Assembly: GCF_013393385.1 (NCBI RefSeq)
Contig: NZ_AP023239.1
Coordinates: 4,960,001 to 5,024,000 of the forward strand
Length of the DNA stretch: 64,000 nucleotides
Direction: 5' to 3'
Source of the DNA: Paenibacillus sp. URB8-2
GTDB taxonomy: Bacteria; Bacillota; Bacilli; Paenibacillales; Paenibacillaceae
The notes beneath the pieces are model-generated. The model saw only the letters and a list, made by a program, of their open reading frames with translations, was not told the DNA's origin and ran no database searches. Each line of letters starts with the position of its first letter. The first letter of the stretch is position 1. A program made the position numbers and the translations under genes. Below are positions 38,370-49,842 of this stretch, piece after piece.

Positions 38370-38762
38370 TTAACGTTTCGAGAACTGAGGAGCGCGACGA
38401 GCGGCTTTGAGGCCGTATTTCTTACGTTCCTTCATACGTGGGTCACGAGTCAGGAATCCGGCTTTCTTCAGGGAAGAACGGTATTCCGGATCTGCTTTCA
38501 GCAGAGCGCGGGAAATGCCGTGACGGATTGCGCCGGCTTGACCGGAGATTCCTCCGCCGTGAGCAATAACCAGAACATCGTAGTTGCCCAGTGTTTCAGT
38601 CAGGGTCAGAGGTTGTTTTACGATCAGTTTGAGTGTTTCCAAACCGAAATATTCGTTGATATCGCGTTTGTTAATGACAATGCGTCCTTCACCCGGTACG
38701 AGGCGAACACGTGCTACCGAATGTTTACGACGACCTGTCCCATAGTATTGTACTTGTGCCAT
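38370..38762 (-). CDS. rpsI: 30S ribosomal protein S9
   Basis: The 130-residue protein (uS9) starts [20 protein letters not shown] and ends in the basic tail RRAPQFSKR, whose last Arg reaches the P-site tRNA. AAAGGAGG precedes the ATG. It follows rplM with a 20-bp gap, the universal pairing, and closes the transcript at the terminator behind it. Confidence 0.99.
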   Translation of the reverse strand: MAQVQYYGTGRRKHSVARVRLVPGEGRIVINKRDINEYFGLETLKLIVKQPLTLTETLGNYDVLVIAHGGGISGQAGAIRHGISRALLKADPEYRSSLKKAGFLTRDPRMKERKKYGLKAARRAPQFSKR

Positions 38763-38782
38763 GAAACTGTCCTCCTTTATTC

Positions 38783-39220
38783 TTATCCGCGAAGTTCGTA
38801 AACTTCAGGTTTTTGTGCTGCGTGTGGATGCTCTGCGCCGGCATAAACTTTCAATCTCAGCTTCATTGCGTTGCCTTGACGGGTCTTCGGAATCATACCG
38901 TAAACGGCGGATTCGATTACACGCTCAGGCTTGGTGTTCAGCAAGGTTTCAGCTGTGGTTACTTTCAGACCGCCCGGATGCAGCGAGTGACGGTAGTATT
39001 TCTTGTTTTGCAGCTTCTTGCCAGTCAGGTGAATCTTCTCGGCGTTGATAACGATGACGAAGTCGCCAGTATCAACATGAGGTGTAAATTGCGGTTTGTG
39101 TTTACCGCGGATCAAAGCAGCGGTTTCACTTGCCAGACGGCCGAGTGTTTTGCCTTCGGCATCGATAATATGCCAGTTGCGTTCAACTTCGTTCGGCTTC
39201 GCCATGTAGGTGGTACGCAT
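38783..39220 (-). CDS. rplM: 50S ribosomal protein L13
   Basis: The 145-residue protein (uL13) shows [32 protein letters not shown] and the C-terminal [15 protein letters not shown] typical of L13. GAGGAGG precedes the ATG. The leader upstream (39221-39389) carries its own promoter and a hairpin that fits an L13-type autoregulatory leader. Confidence 0.99.
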   Translation of the reverse strand: MRTTYMAKPNEVERNWHIIDAEGKTLGRLASETAALIRGKHKPQFTPHVDTGDFVIVINAEKIHLTGKKLQNKKYYRHSLHPGGLKVTTAETLLNTKPERVIESAVYGMIPKTRQGNAMKLRLKVYAGAEHPHAAQKPEVYELRG

Positions 39221-39315
39221 GAATAGTTCCTCCTCGTTCTCGTACGAAAATCTCGTATATCTGATTTCTCATCGAAAGTACATTTTTGGTTGTTGGTAAA
39301 GCATTTTTGGGGTTA

Positions 39316-39347
39316 TCTTGATCGGGGCTGTGGGATAGCCATCAAGA
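39316..39347 (-). promoter_or_regulatory. Candidate L13 leader hairpin (ribosomal protein autoregulation)
   Basis: On the minus strand TCTTGAT...ATCAAGA forms the outer stem around GGCTATCCCACAGCC. It lies between the rplM promoter and start, where an L13-binding leader is known in Bacillales. Assignment is by position and shape, not by a covariance search. Confidence 0.5.
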
Positions 39348-39360
39348 AAACACAACTTTT

Positions 39361-39389
39361 ATTTTACAGGATAAACATACCGAGTGCAA
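39361..39389 (-). promoter_or_regulatory. rplM-rpsI promoter
   Basis: TTGCAC (39384-39389), 17 bp, TAAAAT (39361-39366) on the minus strand, about 140 bp before the rplM start. Confidence 0.7.
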
Positions 39390-39438
39390 GGGATTTTTCG
39401 ATGGTTCATTAACTTTTTTTCGCTAATAAAAATAGTCA

Positions 39439-40218
39439 TCAATCTCCAGCATCCTCGTAATTGACACTCCACAGAGCCAGGCCTTTAGCCAAAGCTGTCG
39501 GCCCCGCGGCCGCACGGTCACATGCCGCCAATATGTCCGCAACATCGTTCGGTCTGCGCTTTCCTTCCCCCACCTGAATCAGCGTGCCCATGATGATCCG
39601 AACCATATGCTGCAAAAAACCGCTTCCGGTAATGTAAGTATGAATGACCCCCTGATCGGTCGAATCGGGCCGGCACATGCTGCGGTCTATCTCCATATGA
39701 GCCTCGTAAATCGTGCGGACATGAGAAGTCTTTGTTGATTTACGCGATGCGAAGGAAGTGAAGTCATATGTGCCGATCAGAAGTTCCAGTCCCTGCTCCA
39801 TCGCCTTCACATCAAGCGCCACGGGATGATGAAACTGAAAGCGCCGCTGAAAAGGGTCCGGAAACCGGTTGCCATTGATGGTATAGCGATAAGTCTTCCG
39901 CTTGGCTCCCCTCCGGGAGTGAAAAGTGAGCGGCACTTCGTGAGCTTCCGTAACGACGATATCTTCCGGCAAACGGGCGTTTAGTGCCAGGCACCACCGC
40001 TCAAGCGGTATAAGCGAGGCCGTTTCGAAATTAAAGGGCTGCCCATAGGCGTGCACGCCGGCGTCCGTACGACCGGAAGCGGTAATCTTCACCACATCGC
40101 CGGTTAGATGGGTTATGGCCCGCTCAAGCATATCCTGAACCGTATTGCCTCCCGGTTGGGTCTGAAAGCCATCATAGTTCGTACCGTCATAGGTGACTTT
40201 CATGAACAGATTGCGCAT
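39439..40218 (-). CDS. truA: tRNA pseudouridine(38-40) synthase TruA
   Basis: The 259-residue enzyme makes pseudouridine in the anticodon arm of tRNAs. The catalytic Asp52 lies in SGRTDAGVHAYGQ, and FQFHHPVALD, SFLGTYDFTSFAS-like and GFLQHMVRIIMGTL segments follow the family order. The ATG at 40218 is preceded by AAGGAG; the frame's earlier ATG would run into the terminator hairpin. It follows rplQ by 280 bp, the usual neighbourhood apart from the missing ecf transporter genes (ecfA1, ecfA2, ecfT), which lie between rplQ and truA in Bacillus. Confidence 0.96.
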   Translation of the reverse strand: MRNLFMKVTYDGTNYDGFQTQPGGNTVQDMLERAITHLTGDVVKITASGRTDAGVHAYGQPFNFETASLIPLERWCLALNARLPEDIVVTEAHEVPLTFHSRRGAKRKTYRYTINGNRFPDPFQRRFQFHHPVALDVKAMEQGLELLIGTYDFTSFASRKSTKTSHVRTIYEAHMEIDRSMCRPDSTDQGVIHTYITGSGFLQHMVRIIMGTLIQVGEGKRRPNDVADILAACDRAAAGPTALAKGLALWSVNYEDAGD

Positions 40219-40237
40219 TCGGCTCTCCTTCCTTCTC

Positions 40238-40262
40238 AAAAAAAAGAAGCCCCTTCGGGAGC
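40238..40262 (-). terminator. Possible terminator between rplQ and truA
   Basis: On the minus strand GAAG...CTCCC-GAA-GGGG-CTTC followed by eight T. It ends 20 bp before the truA start, so truA would need readthrough or its own promoter. Confidence 0.5.
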
Positions 40263-40315
40263 TCCTTCCATTGAACAAGCGGATTTCCGCGGTTTACTGC
40301 ACGACTGGCGGACAC

Positions 40316-40423
40316 CTATGCAGATATCCGGTAGATCACGCCGTCGGTAGGAGCCGGGACATGACGCCGTCTCTCCAAAAGAAGAGCCGGGCCATATTCC
40401 ACTGATACAATAACACGGATCAT
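40316..40423 (-). CDS. Possible 35-residue protein in the rplQ-truA gap
   Basis: The frame reads MIRVIVSVEYGPALLL and ends GVIYRISA. Composition is protein-like, but the purine stretch AGGGG touches the ATG directly and gives poor spacing. No family is recognised. Listed because the 280-bp gap holds nothing else besides the hairpin. Confidence 0.2.
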   Translation of the reverse strand: MIRVIVSVEYGPALLLERRRHVPAPTDGVIYRISA

Positions 40424-40498
40424 CCCCTATTCTATCCATTCCCTTAAAGGAAAACGGGCACAGGGGGCAATCGGGAAATCAATGCTTGCTGCCTTTAC

Positions 40499-40864
40499 CT
40501 AGGCACGGTCTACCAGTTCAAGGTAAACCATAGGTGCCGAGTCGCCGCGGCGAGGTCCGAGCTTCAGGATACGAGTGTATCCGCCTGCACGTTCCGTGTA
40601 GCGCGGTGCGATTTCAGCGAACAGCTTTTGAATTGCGTCCTGCTCTCCGTCGACGGTTTCGCGGCGCACGAATGCAGCGACTTGACGACGGGCATGCAGA
40701 TCGCCCTTCTTAGCTTTCGTAATCAGTTTTTCGGCGATGGAACGAACTTCCTTCGCTTTCGCTTCCGTTGTTTGGATGCGCTCATATAAGAACAGGTCCG
40801 TTACCAAGTCGCGGAACAATGCTTTACGCGCACTGGAATCACGGCCTAACTTTTGGTATGCCAT
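40499..40864 (-). CDS. rplQ: 50S ribosomal protein L17
   Basis: The 121-residue protein (bL17) starts [20 protein letters not shown] and ends VYLELVDRA, both typical, with [20 protein letters not shown] between. It follows rpoA by 34 bp at the end of the alpha operon. Confidence 0.99.
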   Translation of the reverse strand: MAYQKLGRDSSARKALFRDLVTDLFLYERIQTTEAKAKEVRSIAEKLITKAKKGDLHARRQVAAFVRRETVDGEQDAIQKLFAEIAPRYTERAGGYTRILKLGPRRGDSAPMVYLELVDRA

Positions 40865-40898
40865 GTTTTTCCCTCCTCTACTTCGTCAATCTTATCGC

Positions 40899-41843
40899 TT
40901 ATTCTTCGGTACGAAGACCCAAACCGAGCTCTTCGAGCTTTTCCTGTACTTCTTCCAAAGATTTGCGGCCCAAGTTGCGGACCTTCATCATATCTTCTTC
41001 CGTTTTCGTGGTAAGCTCCTGCACCGTATTGATGCCGGCGCGTTTGAGACAGTTGTAGGAACGGACCGAAAGATCCAGCTCTTCGATTGTCATCTCAAGC
41101 ACTTTTTCTTTTTTGTCTTCTTCTTTTTCGACCATAATTTCGGCATCCTTCGCTTCATCCGTAAGACCTACGAACAATACAAGATGCTCATTCAAAATTT
41201 TGGCTCCAAGGCTAACAGCCTCTTCCGGTCTAATGCTGCCATCCGTCCAGATTTCCATCGTCAACTTGTCGTAGTTGGTCACTTGACCGACACGAGTGTT
41301 GTCGATTGTGTAGTTCACGCGGGAAATTGGAGTGTAGATGGAATCAACCGGAATAACACCGATCGGCTGGTCTTCACGCTTGTTACGGTCCGCTTGGACA
41401 TAGCCGCGACCACGGCCTGCAAATATACGCATGTGAAGTCTCGCGCCTGGTCCCAGCGTTGCAATATGAAGGTCCGGGTTAAGGATCTCAACATCGCTGT
41501 CCGCACGAATGTCACCTGCGGTTACGACGCCTTCCCCTTCAGCATCAATCTCGAACACTTTCTCTTCGTCTGAATGAATCTTCAGGGAAAGAGCTTTGAG
41601 GTTCAAAATGATTTCGGTCACGTCTTCCATTACGCCGGGAACGGTGGAGAACTCATGCAGAACGCCGTCAATTTGGACCGAGGTCACTGCGGCTCCCGGA
41701 AGGGAGGACAACAGGATCCGGCGAAGCGAGTTCCCCAGAGTCGTGCCATATCCACGTTCCAGCGGTTCTACTACGAATTTCCCATAGGTTCCTTCATCAT
41801 TGGCTTCTACGGTCTCAATCTTCGGCTTTTCGATTTCTATCAC
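40899..41843 (-). CDS. rpoA: DNA-directed RNA polymerase subunit alpha
   Basis: The 314-residue subunit has the N-terminal dimerisation domain ([20 protein letters not shown] near 26-45) and the C-terminal DNA-binding domain ([20 protein letters not shown] near 250). The start chosen is GTG at 41843, eight bases after GAAGGAGG, giving an N-terminus equal to that of Bacillus RpoA (IEIEKPKIE); the ATG six codons upstream overlaps the ribosome-binding site. It follows rpsK by about 130 bp. Confidence 0.98.
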   Translation of the reverse strand: MIEIEKPKIETVEANDEGTYGKFVVEPLERGYGTTLGNSLRRILLSSLPGAAVTSVQIDGVLHEFSTVPGVMEDVTEIILNLKALSLKIHSDEEKVFEIDAEGEGVVTAGDIRADSDVEILNPDLHIATLGPGARLHMRIFAGRGRGYVQADRNKREDQPIGVIPVDSIYTPISRVNYTIDNTRVGQVTNYDKLTMEIWTDGSIRPEEAVSLGAKILNEHLVLFVGLTDEAKDAEIMVEKEEDKKEKVLEMTIEELDLSVRSYNCLKRAGINTVQELTTKTEEDMMKVRNLGRKSLEEVQEKLEELGLGLRTEE

Positions 41844-41972
41844 GAGTGTACCCTCCTTCAACGTCGCTCCTATATGAAACTGTCACCCCATCAGGTGTAT
41901 CATGTAGTATGCCTAAACAACCATTATTAGCAGATGGTGCCGGTTTTATACCACATTTACATCGCTGATTCA

Positions 41973-42368
41973 CTATACGCGGCGACGTTTCGGCGGACGG
42001 CATCCATTATGCGGAACCGGAGTTACGTCTTTAATGAGGTTAACTTCAAGACCAGCGGCTTGAAGGGAACGGATGGCTGCCTCGCGGCCCGCGCCCGGTC
42101 CTTTAACCATAACTTCAACACTCTTCATGCCATGCTCCATTGCTGCCTTGGCTGCAACTTCTGCCGCCATTTGAGCTGCGAACGGAGTCGACTTACGGGA
42201 GCCTCTAAATCCTTGGCCGCCGGAGCTTGCCCAGGAAATAGCGTTGCCGTGAGGATCCGTGATGGTAACGATAGTATTGTTGAACGTGGAACGGATATGT
42301 GCCACTCCGGATTCGATATTTTTACGGTCGCGACGTTTGGTACGTACGACTTTTTTCGGTTTAGCCAT
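41973..42368 (-). CDS. rpsK: 30S ribosomal protein S11
   Basis: The 131-residue protein (uS11) shows [20 protein letters not shown] near the N-terminus and the closing [13 protein letters not shown]. It follows rpsM by 19 bp and helps form the platform of the small subunit. Confidence 0.99.
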   Translation of the reverse strand: MAKPKKVVRTKRRDRKNIESGVAHIRSTFNNTIVTITDPHGNAISWASSGGQGFRGSRKSTPFAAQMAAEVAAKAAMEHGMKSVEVMVKGPGAGREAAIRSLQAAGLEVNLIKDVTPVPHNGCRPPKRRRV

Positions 42369-42387
42369 TGTCTCTTATCACCCCTTA

Positions 42388-42756
42388 TTATTTCTTCTTG
42401 TTTGCTACCGTACGACGCGGGCCTTTCCGGGTACGGGCATTTGTTTTGGTACGTTGACCGCGAACAGGCAAGCCGCGACGGTGACGAACACCGCGGTAGC
42501 AGCCAATCTCGGTAAGACGTTTAATATTCAAGGAAATTTCACGACGCAGGTCGCCTTCTACTTTGACCGATTTGTCGATCGTTTCACGCAATTTGCTGAC
42601 TTCATCTTCCGTCAAATCACGGACACGTGTGTTAACGTCGATCCCTGTTTCTTTCAAAATTTTCTGGGAAGTCGTTCTACCGATTCCGAAAATATAAGTC
42701 AAGGCGATCTCAACGCGTTTGTCACGTGGCAAATCCACTCCAGCTATACGAGCCAT
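42388..42756 (-). CDS. rpsM: 30S ribosomal protein S13
   Basis: The 122-residue protein (uS13) starts [20 protein letters not shown] and ends in the basic [17 protein letters not shown] tail that reaches tRNA. It follows rpmJ by about 20 bp. Confidence 0.99.
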   Translation of the reverse strand: MARIAGVDLPRDKRVEIALTYIFGIGRTTSQKILKETGIDVNTRVRDLTEDEVSKLRETIDKSVKVEGDLRREISLNIKRLTEIGCYRGVRHRRGLPVRGQRTKTNARTRKGPRRTVANKKK

Positions 42757-42776
42757 TTTACGCTACACCCCCTTCT

Positions 42777-42988
<212 letters not shown>

Positions 42989-43026
42989 CGTTCCGCATAA
43001 AGCAAAACTTCAATCGTAGTTCCCAT

Positions 43027-43242
43027 CTATTTACGGTAAGTTATACGACCTTTAGACAAATCATAAGGCGATAACTGTACGACCACCTTGTCTCCAGTCA
43101 AAATACGGATAAAGTGCATCCGAAGCTTACCTGACACGTGGGCAAGAATTTGATGGCCGTTCTCCAACTCTACCTTAAACGTTGCGTTCGGCAACGGTTC
43201 AATGACGGTGCCTTCCACCTCAATGACATCTTCTTTAGCCAC
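43027..43242 (-). CDS. infA: Translation initiation factor IF-1
   Basis: The 71-residue OB-fold protein reads [20 protein letters not shown] to the end KGRITYRK, the usual length. It occupies the A site of the 30S subunit during initiation. Its start is 2 bp from the end of the KOW-domain gene, so the two are likely coupled. Confidence 0.99.
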   Translation of the reverse strand: MAKEDVIEVEGTVIEPLPNATFKVELENGHQILAHVSGKLRMHFIRILTGDKVVVQLSPYDLSKGRITYRK

Positions 43243-43244
43243 AG

Positions 43245-43556
43245 TTATTCTCCTTTCTTCATAGCGCTTATTCCGGCGGAACGCACGTAATCCATAACTG
43301 CATAGCGGAGTTTTCCGTTTGTTACCCGGCCGGTTTCTTTCAGACTGTTCACAACCTCGCTGCTAATGATCGGAGTGAGCTCCAGATGAAGAATATTCTT
43401 CTTCTTCGGCCCATCAAACTTTCGTTTGTCCCCGTCCGCAATATACACAAACCTGCTGTCCACAACAGCGATGACCACGGCAATCTCTCCAGCTTCTTTG
43501 CCTTTGAGTATTTTCACCAATTGACCGACCTGCGGGCTGCTCTCGGCATTCAACAA
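43245..43556 (-). CDS. KOW-domain RNA-binding protein (L14e-like)
   Basis: The 103-residue protein carries a KOW motif near the N-terminus ([20 protein letters not shown]) and resembles the small L14e/L27e-like proteins found between map and infA in Bacillales. The start codon is TTG, with AGGTGATC a few bases upstream overlapping the end of map. A ribosome- or RNA-associated role is inferred from fold and position. Confidence 0.85.
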   Translation of the reverse strand: MLNAESSPQVGQLVKILKGKEAGEIAVVIAVVDSRFVYIADGDKRKFDGPKKKNILHLELTPIISSEVVNSLKETGRVTNGKLRYAVMDYVRSAGISAMKKGE

Positions 43557-43563
43557 AGATCAC

Positions 43564-44316
43564 CTACGCATTCAGTTTTGTGAAAATTTCCATGCCTTCC
43601 GGCGTAACCGCCACCGTGTGCTCAAAGTGAGCGCACAGAGAGCCGTCCACCGTCACGACCGTCCAGTTATCTTCCAGCGTTCGGACATAACGTTTGCCCG
43701 CATTAACCATCGGCTCGATGGCGAGCACCATGCCTGCCTTCAGCCGCGGTCCGCGGTCTGCAATGCCATAGTTCGGAATTTGCGGTTCTTCATGCAGTTC
43801 TGCCCCAACGCCATGTCCTACATACTCGCGTACTACCGAGAATCCGGCTTCTTCGATATATTTCTGGATAGCGTGGGAGATTGTAAACAAGCGCACATCC
43901 GGCTTAATCAGCTCTAGACCTGCGAACAGGGAGCCTTCCGTTACATCCAGCAACCGCTGGGCTTCTTCGGATATGCTGCCCACCCCGTAGGTCCACGCGG
44001 AGTCGCCGTGATATCCCTTGTACTGCGCTCCGATGTCAAGCGATATTATGTCGCCTTCCACCAGTTTGCGTTTGCCGGGAAATCCATGCACCAACTGATC
44101 GTTGACTGAAGCGCAAATGCTGGCAGGAAAACCGTTGTAGCCTTTAAAAGACGGCACGGCACCTTGACTGCGAATGTATTGATCGGCGATTCTATCGAGC
44201 TCTCCGGTCGTAATTCCAGGCTCAATGGCCTGTGCCATGAGACGGTGAGTCTCGGCAACAATTCGTCCCGCTTCTCTCATGAAGGCAAGTTCCTGTTCGG
44301 ACTTACATATGATCAT
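43564..44316 (-). CDS. map: Methionine aminopeptidase, type I
   Basis: The 250-residue enzyme removes the initiator Met. Metal ligands are in [20 protein letters not shown] (two Asp), [20 protein letters not shown] (His and Glu) and [11 protein letters not shown] (Glu). The start is set at the ATG of [13 protein letters not shown] (44316), preceded by GAGG; the frame's first ATG lies nine codons upstream inside the adk-map junction. It follows adk by 4 bp. Confidence 0.98.
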   Translation of the reverse strand: MIICKSEQELAFMREAGRIVAETHRLMAQAIEPGITTGELDRIADQYIRSQGAVPSFKGYNGFPASICASVNDQLVHGFPGKRKLVEGDIISLDIGAQYKGYHGDSAWTYGVGSISEEAQRLLDVTEGSLFAGLELIKPDVRLFTISHAIQKYIEEAGFSVVREYVGHGVGAELHEEPQIPNYGIADRGPRLKAGMVLAIEPMVNAGKRYVRTLEDNWTVVTVDGSLCAHFEHTVAVTPEGMEIFTKLNA

Positions 44317-44320
44317 TACA

Positions 44321-45058
<738 letters not shown>

Positions 45059-45065
45059 CTATCGC

Positions 45066-46367
45066 CTATTTGTTAATGAAGCCTTTGTAATGGCGTTTAA
45101 TCAATTGGCTCTCGATCTGCTTCATCGTATCCAGCGCGACGCCGATAACGATGAGCAGCGAAGTGCCGCCGATCTTCACCGAACGAGGCAAGCCGGTAAC
45201 GTTGCCGAAGAATACCGGAATAACAGAGATGACAGCCAGGAACAGCGCGCCCGACATCGTCAGACGGGACATTACCCGGGTCAAATACTTCTCCGTCGCC
45301 TTGCCCGGGCGAATGCCGGGAATGTAACCGCCGTTCTTTTTCATATTGTCAGCCATCTGCTGCGGGTTCATCTGGACAAACGTGTAGAAGAACGTGAATC
45401 CGATGATCATGATCACATAAAGGACCATGCCGAGCGGCTTATCATACCAAAGGTGAGTGCTGACCCACTTCGCCCAGGCATGAGTCGACCAAAAGTTGGC
45501 GATGACAATCGGGAATTGAAGCAGCGATACGGCAAAGATAACAGGGATTACGCCCGCCGCATTGATTTTAAGCGGAATATGCGTATTCTGTCCACCGTAC
45601 ATTTTGTTGCCGACCACGCGTTTTGCATACTGTACGGGGATTTTCCGAATACCTTGCTGTACGAAGATAACCCCTGTGATAATCGCCACAACCACAATTG
45701 CAACGACCACGACTTTAAGAATATTCAGGAAAGTCTGCCCCGGCTGGATAAAGCTCGATTGCGCCGTTGCCGTAAAATATCCCGGTATGCCTGCGACGAT
45801 TCCCGCAAAAATCAGGATCGAAATCCCGTTTCCGATACCCCTCTCGGTGATTTGCTCACCAAGCCACATCAAGAATGAAGTACCTGCCGTCAAAATGATG
45901 GCAACGAGCAGATAATCGGCGATCGTTGCATTCGGCATCATTTGCGTACCATACATTCGGTTAAAACCGATAGATGTTGCAAAACCCTGAATCAAAGCCA
46001 ACACTACCGTACCGTAACGGGTAATTTGCGCCAGCTGTTTTTTACCGTGTTCGCCTTGCTTTGCCCATTCGGCAAATTTCGGCACTACATCCATCGACAA
46101 AAGCTGCACGATGATGGATGCGGTAATGTAAGGGTAAATACTGATCGCAAAGATGGAGAAGTTTTTAAGCGCTCCGCCCGAAAACGTGTTGAACAAGTTC
46201 ATCAAGGCAGTTCCAGCCTCGTTGCCTGTCGATTCAAATACCGTTTTGTCTACACCTGGAACCGGCACGAACGAACCGATGCGGTAGATAATAAAAACAA
46301 ACAGGGTAAACAGAATTTTTTTGCGCAAATCTTCAACATGCCATATATTCTTAAGCGTCTTGAACAT
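45066..46367 (-). CDS. secY: Protein translocase subunit SecY
   Basis: The 433-residue channel protein has ten membrane segments, beginning with ILFTLFVFIIYRIGSFVPVP and the plug-region sequence after it, and includes ISIYPYITASIIVQLL and the C-terminal SQLIKRHYKGFINK. Its ATG overlaps the stop codon of rplO (TAATG), so it is translationally coupled to ribosomal protein synthesis in the spc operon. Confidence 0.99.
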   Translation of the reverse strand: MFKTLKNIWHVEDLRKKILFTLFVFIIYRIGSFVPVPGVDKTVFESTGNEAGTALMNLFNTFSGGALKNFSIFAISIYPYITASIIVQLLSMDVVPKFAEWAKQGEHGKKQLAQITRYGTVVLALIQGFATSIGFNRMYGTQMMPNATIADYLLVAIILTAGTSFLMWLGEQITERGIGNGISILIFAGIVAGIPGYFTATAQSSFIQPGQTFLNILKVVVVAIVVVAIITGVIFVQQGIRKIPVQYAKRVVGNKMYGGQNTHIPLKINAAGVIPVIFAVSLLQFPIVIANFWSTHAWAKWVSTHLWYDKPLGMVLYVIMIIGFTFFYTFVQMNPQQMADNMKKNGGYIPGIRPGKATEKYLTRVMSRLTMSGALFLAVISVIPVFFGNVTGLPRSVKIGGTSLLIVIGVALDTMKQIESQLIKRHYKGFINK

Positions 46368-46807
46368 TAGATCACCTCGGTTTTACCGCCGGCAGCCTCG
46401 ATTTTCTCTACCGCAGATTGAGAGAACTTGTTTGCTTGTACCGAAAGTTTTACAGTGATTTCTCCATTGCCGAGGATTTTGATGCCGCTCTTCGTGTTCT
46501 TCACAACGCCTGTTTCAACCAGCAGTTGAGGCGTAACTTCCGTACCTTCTGCAAAGCTGTTCAGTTCCTCAAGGTTCACAATCGCATACTCTTTACGGGT
46601 AGGATTGACGAAACCACGCTTAGGCAGACGACGATAGAGTGGGTTTTGGCCACCCTCGAAGCCCGGACGTACACCACCGCCGGAACGAGAGTTTTGACCT
46701 TTATGACCACGGCCGGATGTTTTACCGTTACCGCTGGAAGTACCGCGACCTACACGGTTGCGTTCTTTGCGGGAACCTGGAGCCGGAGCGAGTTCATGTA
46801 ACTTCAT
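46367..46807 (-). CDS. rplO: 50S ribosomal protein L15
   Basis: The 146-residue protein (uL15) reads [20 protein letters not shown] with the Gly-rich [20 protein letters not shown] segment. The start is the ATG at 46807, eight bases after AGGAGG; the frame's first ATG three codons upstream overlaps that site. Confidence 0.98.
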   Translation of the reverse strand: MKLHELAPAPGSRKERNRVGRGTSSGNGKTSGRGHKGQNSRSGGGVRPGFEGGQNPLYRRLPKRGFVNPTRKEYAIVNLEELNSFAEGTEVTPQLLVETGVVKNTKSGIKILGNGEITVKLSVQANKFSQSAVEKIEAAGGKTEVI

Positions 46808-46848
46808 CGTTTGCACCTCCTTATGTCTATTAATGGGTAAAAGGCGAC

Positions 46849-47034
46849 TTAGCCTTCAATTTCAGTAACGGATACGAGATGGCTCACTTTATTGATCATT
46901 CCGCGAATCGCAGGATTATCGTTGTGAACCACGGACGAGTTGAGTTTACGCAGGCCGAGCGTCTTAACGGTCACACGTTGTGTTTCCGGACGTCCGATTA
47001 AGCTGCGAACGAGGGTAATTTGCAGTTTTGCCAT
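46849..47034 (-). CDS. rpmD: 50S ribosomal protein L30
   Basis: A 61-residue protein (uL30) beginning [20 protein letters not shown] with the typical [20 protein letters not shown]. It lies between rpsE and rplO as usual. Confidence 0.99.
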   Translation of the reverse strand: MAKLQITLVRSLIGRPETQRVTVKTLGLRKLNSSVVHNDNPAIRGMINKVSHLVSVTEIEG

Positions 47035-47048
47035 TGACGTTCCCCTCC

Positions 47049-47546
47049 TTAACCGCGAAGCTCTTCGACAGATTTGCCGCGAAGTTTCGCGACCTCTTCA
47101 ATGCGCTTCAGACGGGACAATCCCTCCAAAGTTGCATTGACCATATTCATGGAGTTCGAAGAACCCAAAGATTTTGTCAAAATATCGCCTACACCGGCCA
47201 GTTCCAGTACCGCACGAACAGGTCCGCCTGCGATAACACCAGTACCTTGCGATGCCGGTTTCAGCAGAACGCGTCCAGCGCCGAAATGTCCGGTAACAAG
47301 GTGAGGAATCGTTGTTCCTACGAGTGGAACTTGGATCAGGTTTTTCTTGGCGTCTTCGATGCCTTTACGGATCGCATCCGGAACTTCGCCGGCTTTACCG
47401 ATACCCGCACCGACCCAGCCTTTGCCATCGCCGACAACAACCAGTGCGCTGAAGCTGAAACGGCGTCCGCCTTTTACAACTTTAGCAACACGGTTAATGT
47501 GGACAACTCTTTCTGTCAGCTCTAAAGTGTTTGGATCTACACGCAA
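47049..47546 (-). CDS. rpsE: 30S ribosomal protein S5
   Basis: The 165-residue protein (uS5) has the double-stranded-RNA-binding-like N-terminal domain ([20 protein letters not shown]) and the C-terminal domain with [20 protein letters not shown]. It acts in decoding accuracy. It follows rplR by about 27 bp. Confidence 0.99.
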   Translation of the reverse strand: MRVDPNTLELTERVVHINRVAKVVKGGRRFSFSALVVVGDGKGWVGAGIGKAGEVPDAIRKGIEDAKKNLIQVPLVGTTIPHLVTGHFGAGRVLLKPASQGTGVIAGGPVRAVLELAGVGDILTKSLGSSNSMNMVNATLEGLSRLKRIEEVAKLRGKSVEELRG

Positions 47547-47573
47547 GTCGTTAACCTCCTTTTAAGAATGTTT

Positions 47574-47942
47574 CTAGAATTCAAGACCAGCTTCACGAGC
47601 TGCATCAGCGAGCGCTTGAATCCGTCCATGGTACAGGTAGCCTCCGCGGTCGAATACCACAGCGGTATGTCCTTTTGCTTTGGCGCGCTCAGCGACCAGT
47701 TGGCCGACTTTGCTTGCAGCTTCAACGCTGCCGCCGTTGCCGATAGAATCTTTCAGGTCTTTATCCAGTGTCGATGCGGATGCGATCGTTACGCCGCTCA
47801 CATCGTCGATCAGTTGAGCATAAATGTGCTTGGAAGAACGGAACACATTCAGGCGCGGACGTTCAGCAGTACCCTGGATTTTCTTGCGTACACGCAGGTG
47901 TCTTTTGACACGAGCTTTGTTTTTGTCCTCTTTCGTAATCAT
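47574..47942 (-). CDS. rplR: 50S ribosomal protein L18
   Basis: The 122-residue 5S-rRNA-binding protein (uL18) shows [20 protein letters not shown] and the closing [20 protein letters not shown]. It lies in the spc operon between rplF and rpsE. Confidence 0.99.
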   Translation of the reverse strand: MITKEDKNKARVKRHLRVRKKIQGTAERPRLNVFRSSKHIYAQLIDDVSGVTIASASTLDKDLKDSIGNGGSVEAASKVGQLVAERAKAKGHTAVVFDRGGYLYHGRIQALADAAREAGLEF

Positions 47943-48027
47943 GACTTCCTTTTCACTCCCTTCAGTTTGCCTTAAGGCAGCTTCACGTTAAGACGCACGA
48001 AGCATCTTAGGATCGAGGCCAGCCGGC

Positions 48028-48570
48028 TTATTTCTTCTTACCGGCTTTACCTTCTTTACGGATAATGCGTTCGCCCTCATATTTAATACCTTTGCCCTTG
48101 TATGGCTCAGGTTCGCGTACAGAACGAATTTTTGCGGCATAAGCGCCTACGCGTTCTTTGTCGATGCCTTTTACGATGATTTTCGTGTTGGCAGGAACTT
48201 CGAACTCGATGCCCGGTTCCGGAGTAATCTCAACCGGATGGGAGTAGCCGACGTTCAGAACGATTTTATCTCCGGATTTGTTTGCACGATATCCGACCCC
48301 AACCAGTTCCAGAGATTTGGAAAATCCTTCGGTCACGCCGCTTACCATGTTGTTGACAACGGAGCGGGTTGTGCCGTGAAGGGAGCGATGCAGTTTGTTG
48401 TCCGAAGGACGAACTACAAGAATTTCGTTATTTTCAACCGTAACCTTCATATCTTTATGAAGTTCACGAGTCAAAGTACCTTTAGGACCTTTAACGGTGA
48501 TGACAGTGTTGTTAACCGTCACGTCTACACCGCTAGGCACTGTGATTGGTTTGCGACCAATACGAGACAT
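48028..48570 (-). CDS. rplF: 50S ribosomal protein L6
   Basis: The 180-residue protein (uL6) starts [20 protein letters not shown] and has the signature [20 protein letters not shown] close to its end. Two repeated domains are apparent. It follows rpsH by 31 bp. Confidence 0.99.
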   Translation of the reverse strand: MSRIGRKPITVPSGVDVTVNNTVITVKGPKGTLTRELHKDMKVTVENNEILVVRPSDNKLHRSLHGTTRSVVNNMVSGVTEGFSKSLELVGVGYRANKSGDKIVLNVGYSHPVEITPEPGIEFEVPANTKIIVKGIDKERVGAYAAKIRSVREPEPYKGKGIKYEGERIIRKEGKAGKKK

Positions 48571-48601
48571 TTGTGTTGCACCTCCTTATCTTGTGACGTG
48601 A

Positions 48602-49000
48602 TTACCAAACGTAGGCGAGAACTTCGCCGCCGGATTTTGCTTGACGAGCTTCCTTGTCGGTCATAACTCCCTTGGAAGTGGAGATAATCGCGATGCCCAG
48701 TCCGCCGAGTACGCGAGGAACTTCGTTGCTCTTCGTGTATACGCGCAGGCCTGGCTTACTGATTCTTTTCAGACCGGAAATAACACGTTCTTGGTTCGGG
48801 CCGTATTTCAGGAAAATACGGATAAGCCCTTGTTTGTTATCTTCAACAAACTCCGCATCACGGATGAAGCCTTCACGCTTCAGGATGTCGGCGATTTGTT
48901 TTTTCAATGTCGAAGCAGGAAGCTCTACTGTCTCGTGACGCACGATGTTGGCGTTACGAATACGAGTAAGCATATCTGCGATAGGATCAGACATAGTCAT
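48602..49000 (-). CDS. rpsH: 30S ribosomal protein S8
   Basis: The 132-residue protein (uS8) starts [20 protein letters not shown] and contains the C-terminal [20 protein letters not shown] motif. In many bacteria S8 represses the spc operon by binding its mRNA. The second ATG, two codons in, is an equally possible start. Confidence 0.99.
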   Translation of the reverse strand: MTMSDPIADMLTRIRNANIVRHETVELPASTLKKQIADILKREGFIRDAEFVEDNKQGLIRIFLKYGPNQERVISGLKRISKPGLRVYTKSNEVPRVLGGLGIAIISTSKGVMTDKEARQAKSGGEVLAYVW

Positions 49001-49033
49001 TTGGTGTAAACCTCCTTCCCGTATATAAACTTC

Positions 49034-49219
49034 TTACCAGCTTGCTTTTTTCACGCCAGGAATCTGGCCTTTATAAGCTAATTCACGGAAACAAATTCTG
49101 CAAATTTTGAACTTTTGCAGTACCGAATGTGGACGACCGCAACGCTCGCAGCGTGTATATGCACGCACTTTGAATTTCGGCTCGCGTTGTTGTTTAACTT
49201 TCATCGAAGTTTTTGCCAC
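49034..49219 (-). CDS. rpsN: 30S ribosomal protein S14, zinc-binding type
   Basis: The 61-residue protein (uS14, type Z) reads [20 protein letters not shown] with CERC and CRIC pairs for zinc. It starts with GTG at 49219, preceded by AGGAGG; the longer frame upstream is the shadow of the rplE-rpsN gap. This zinc form is the standard copy in Bacilli, with a zinc-free paralogue often elsewhere. Confidence 0.98.
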   Translation of the reverse strand: MAKTSMKVKQQREPKFKVRAYTRCERCGRPHSVLQKFKICRICFRELAYKGQIPGVKKASW

Positions 49220-49268
49220 TTTAGCCTGACACCTCCTAAACAGTTTCGGAGAATTGGACGACCGAACC

Positions 49269-49811
49269 TTACTTCGCGAAAGGCATTCCCAGTTGAGCCA
49301 GCAGCTCGCGGGATTCCTCATCCGTCTTTGCTGTCGTTACGATTACGATATCCATACCGCGGACTTTGTCCACCTTGTCGTATTCAATCTCAGGGAAAAT
49401 CAATTGTTCTTTCAGACCCAGTGTGTAGTTGCCGCGGCCGTCGAAAGCTTTGGTCGATACACCGTGGAAGTCACGAACGCGCGGAAGCGTTACGTTGAAC
49501 AATTTATCCAGGAAGTAGTACATGCGTTCACCGCGAAGGGTTACCTTAACGCCGATCGGCATATTCTCGCGCAGTTTGAAACCGGCGATAGACTTCTTGG
49601 CTTTCGTGATTACCGGTTTTTGACCAGCGATCAGCTGCATATCGTTCACAGCGGAATCAAGCACCTTCGAGTTTTGCACGGCGTCGCCTACGCCCATGTT
49701 GATAACAACCTTCTCGATTTTCGGTACTTGCATAACCGTTTTATAGTTAAACTTCTGAATCAGAGCCGGCGTAATCTCGTTCAGAAAACGTTCTTTCATT
49801 CTTGCTGCCAT
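49269..49811 (-). CDS. rplE: 50S ribosomal protein L5
   Basis: The 180-residue 5S-binding protein (uL5) shows [40 protein letters not shown] and [26 protein letters not shown] precedes the start. It lies between rplX and rpsN. Confidence 0.99.
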   Translation of the reverse strand: MAARMKERFLNEITPALIQKFNYKTVMQVPKIEKVVINMGVGDAVQNSKVLDSAVNDMQLIAGQKPVITKAKKSIAGFKLRENMPIGVKVTLRGERMYYFLDKLFNVTLPRVRDFHGVSTKAFDGRGNYTLGLKEQLIFPEIEYDKVDKVRGMDIVIVTTAKTDEESRELLAQLGMPFAK

Positions 49812-49842
49812 GAAGAGTTAACCTCCTTTCTTAAGCACTATA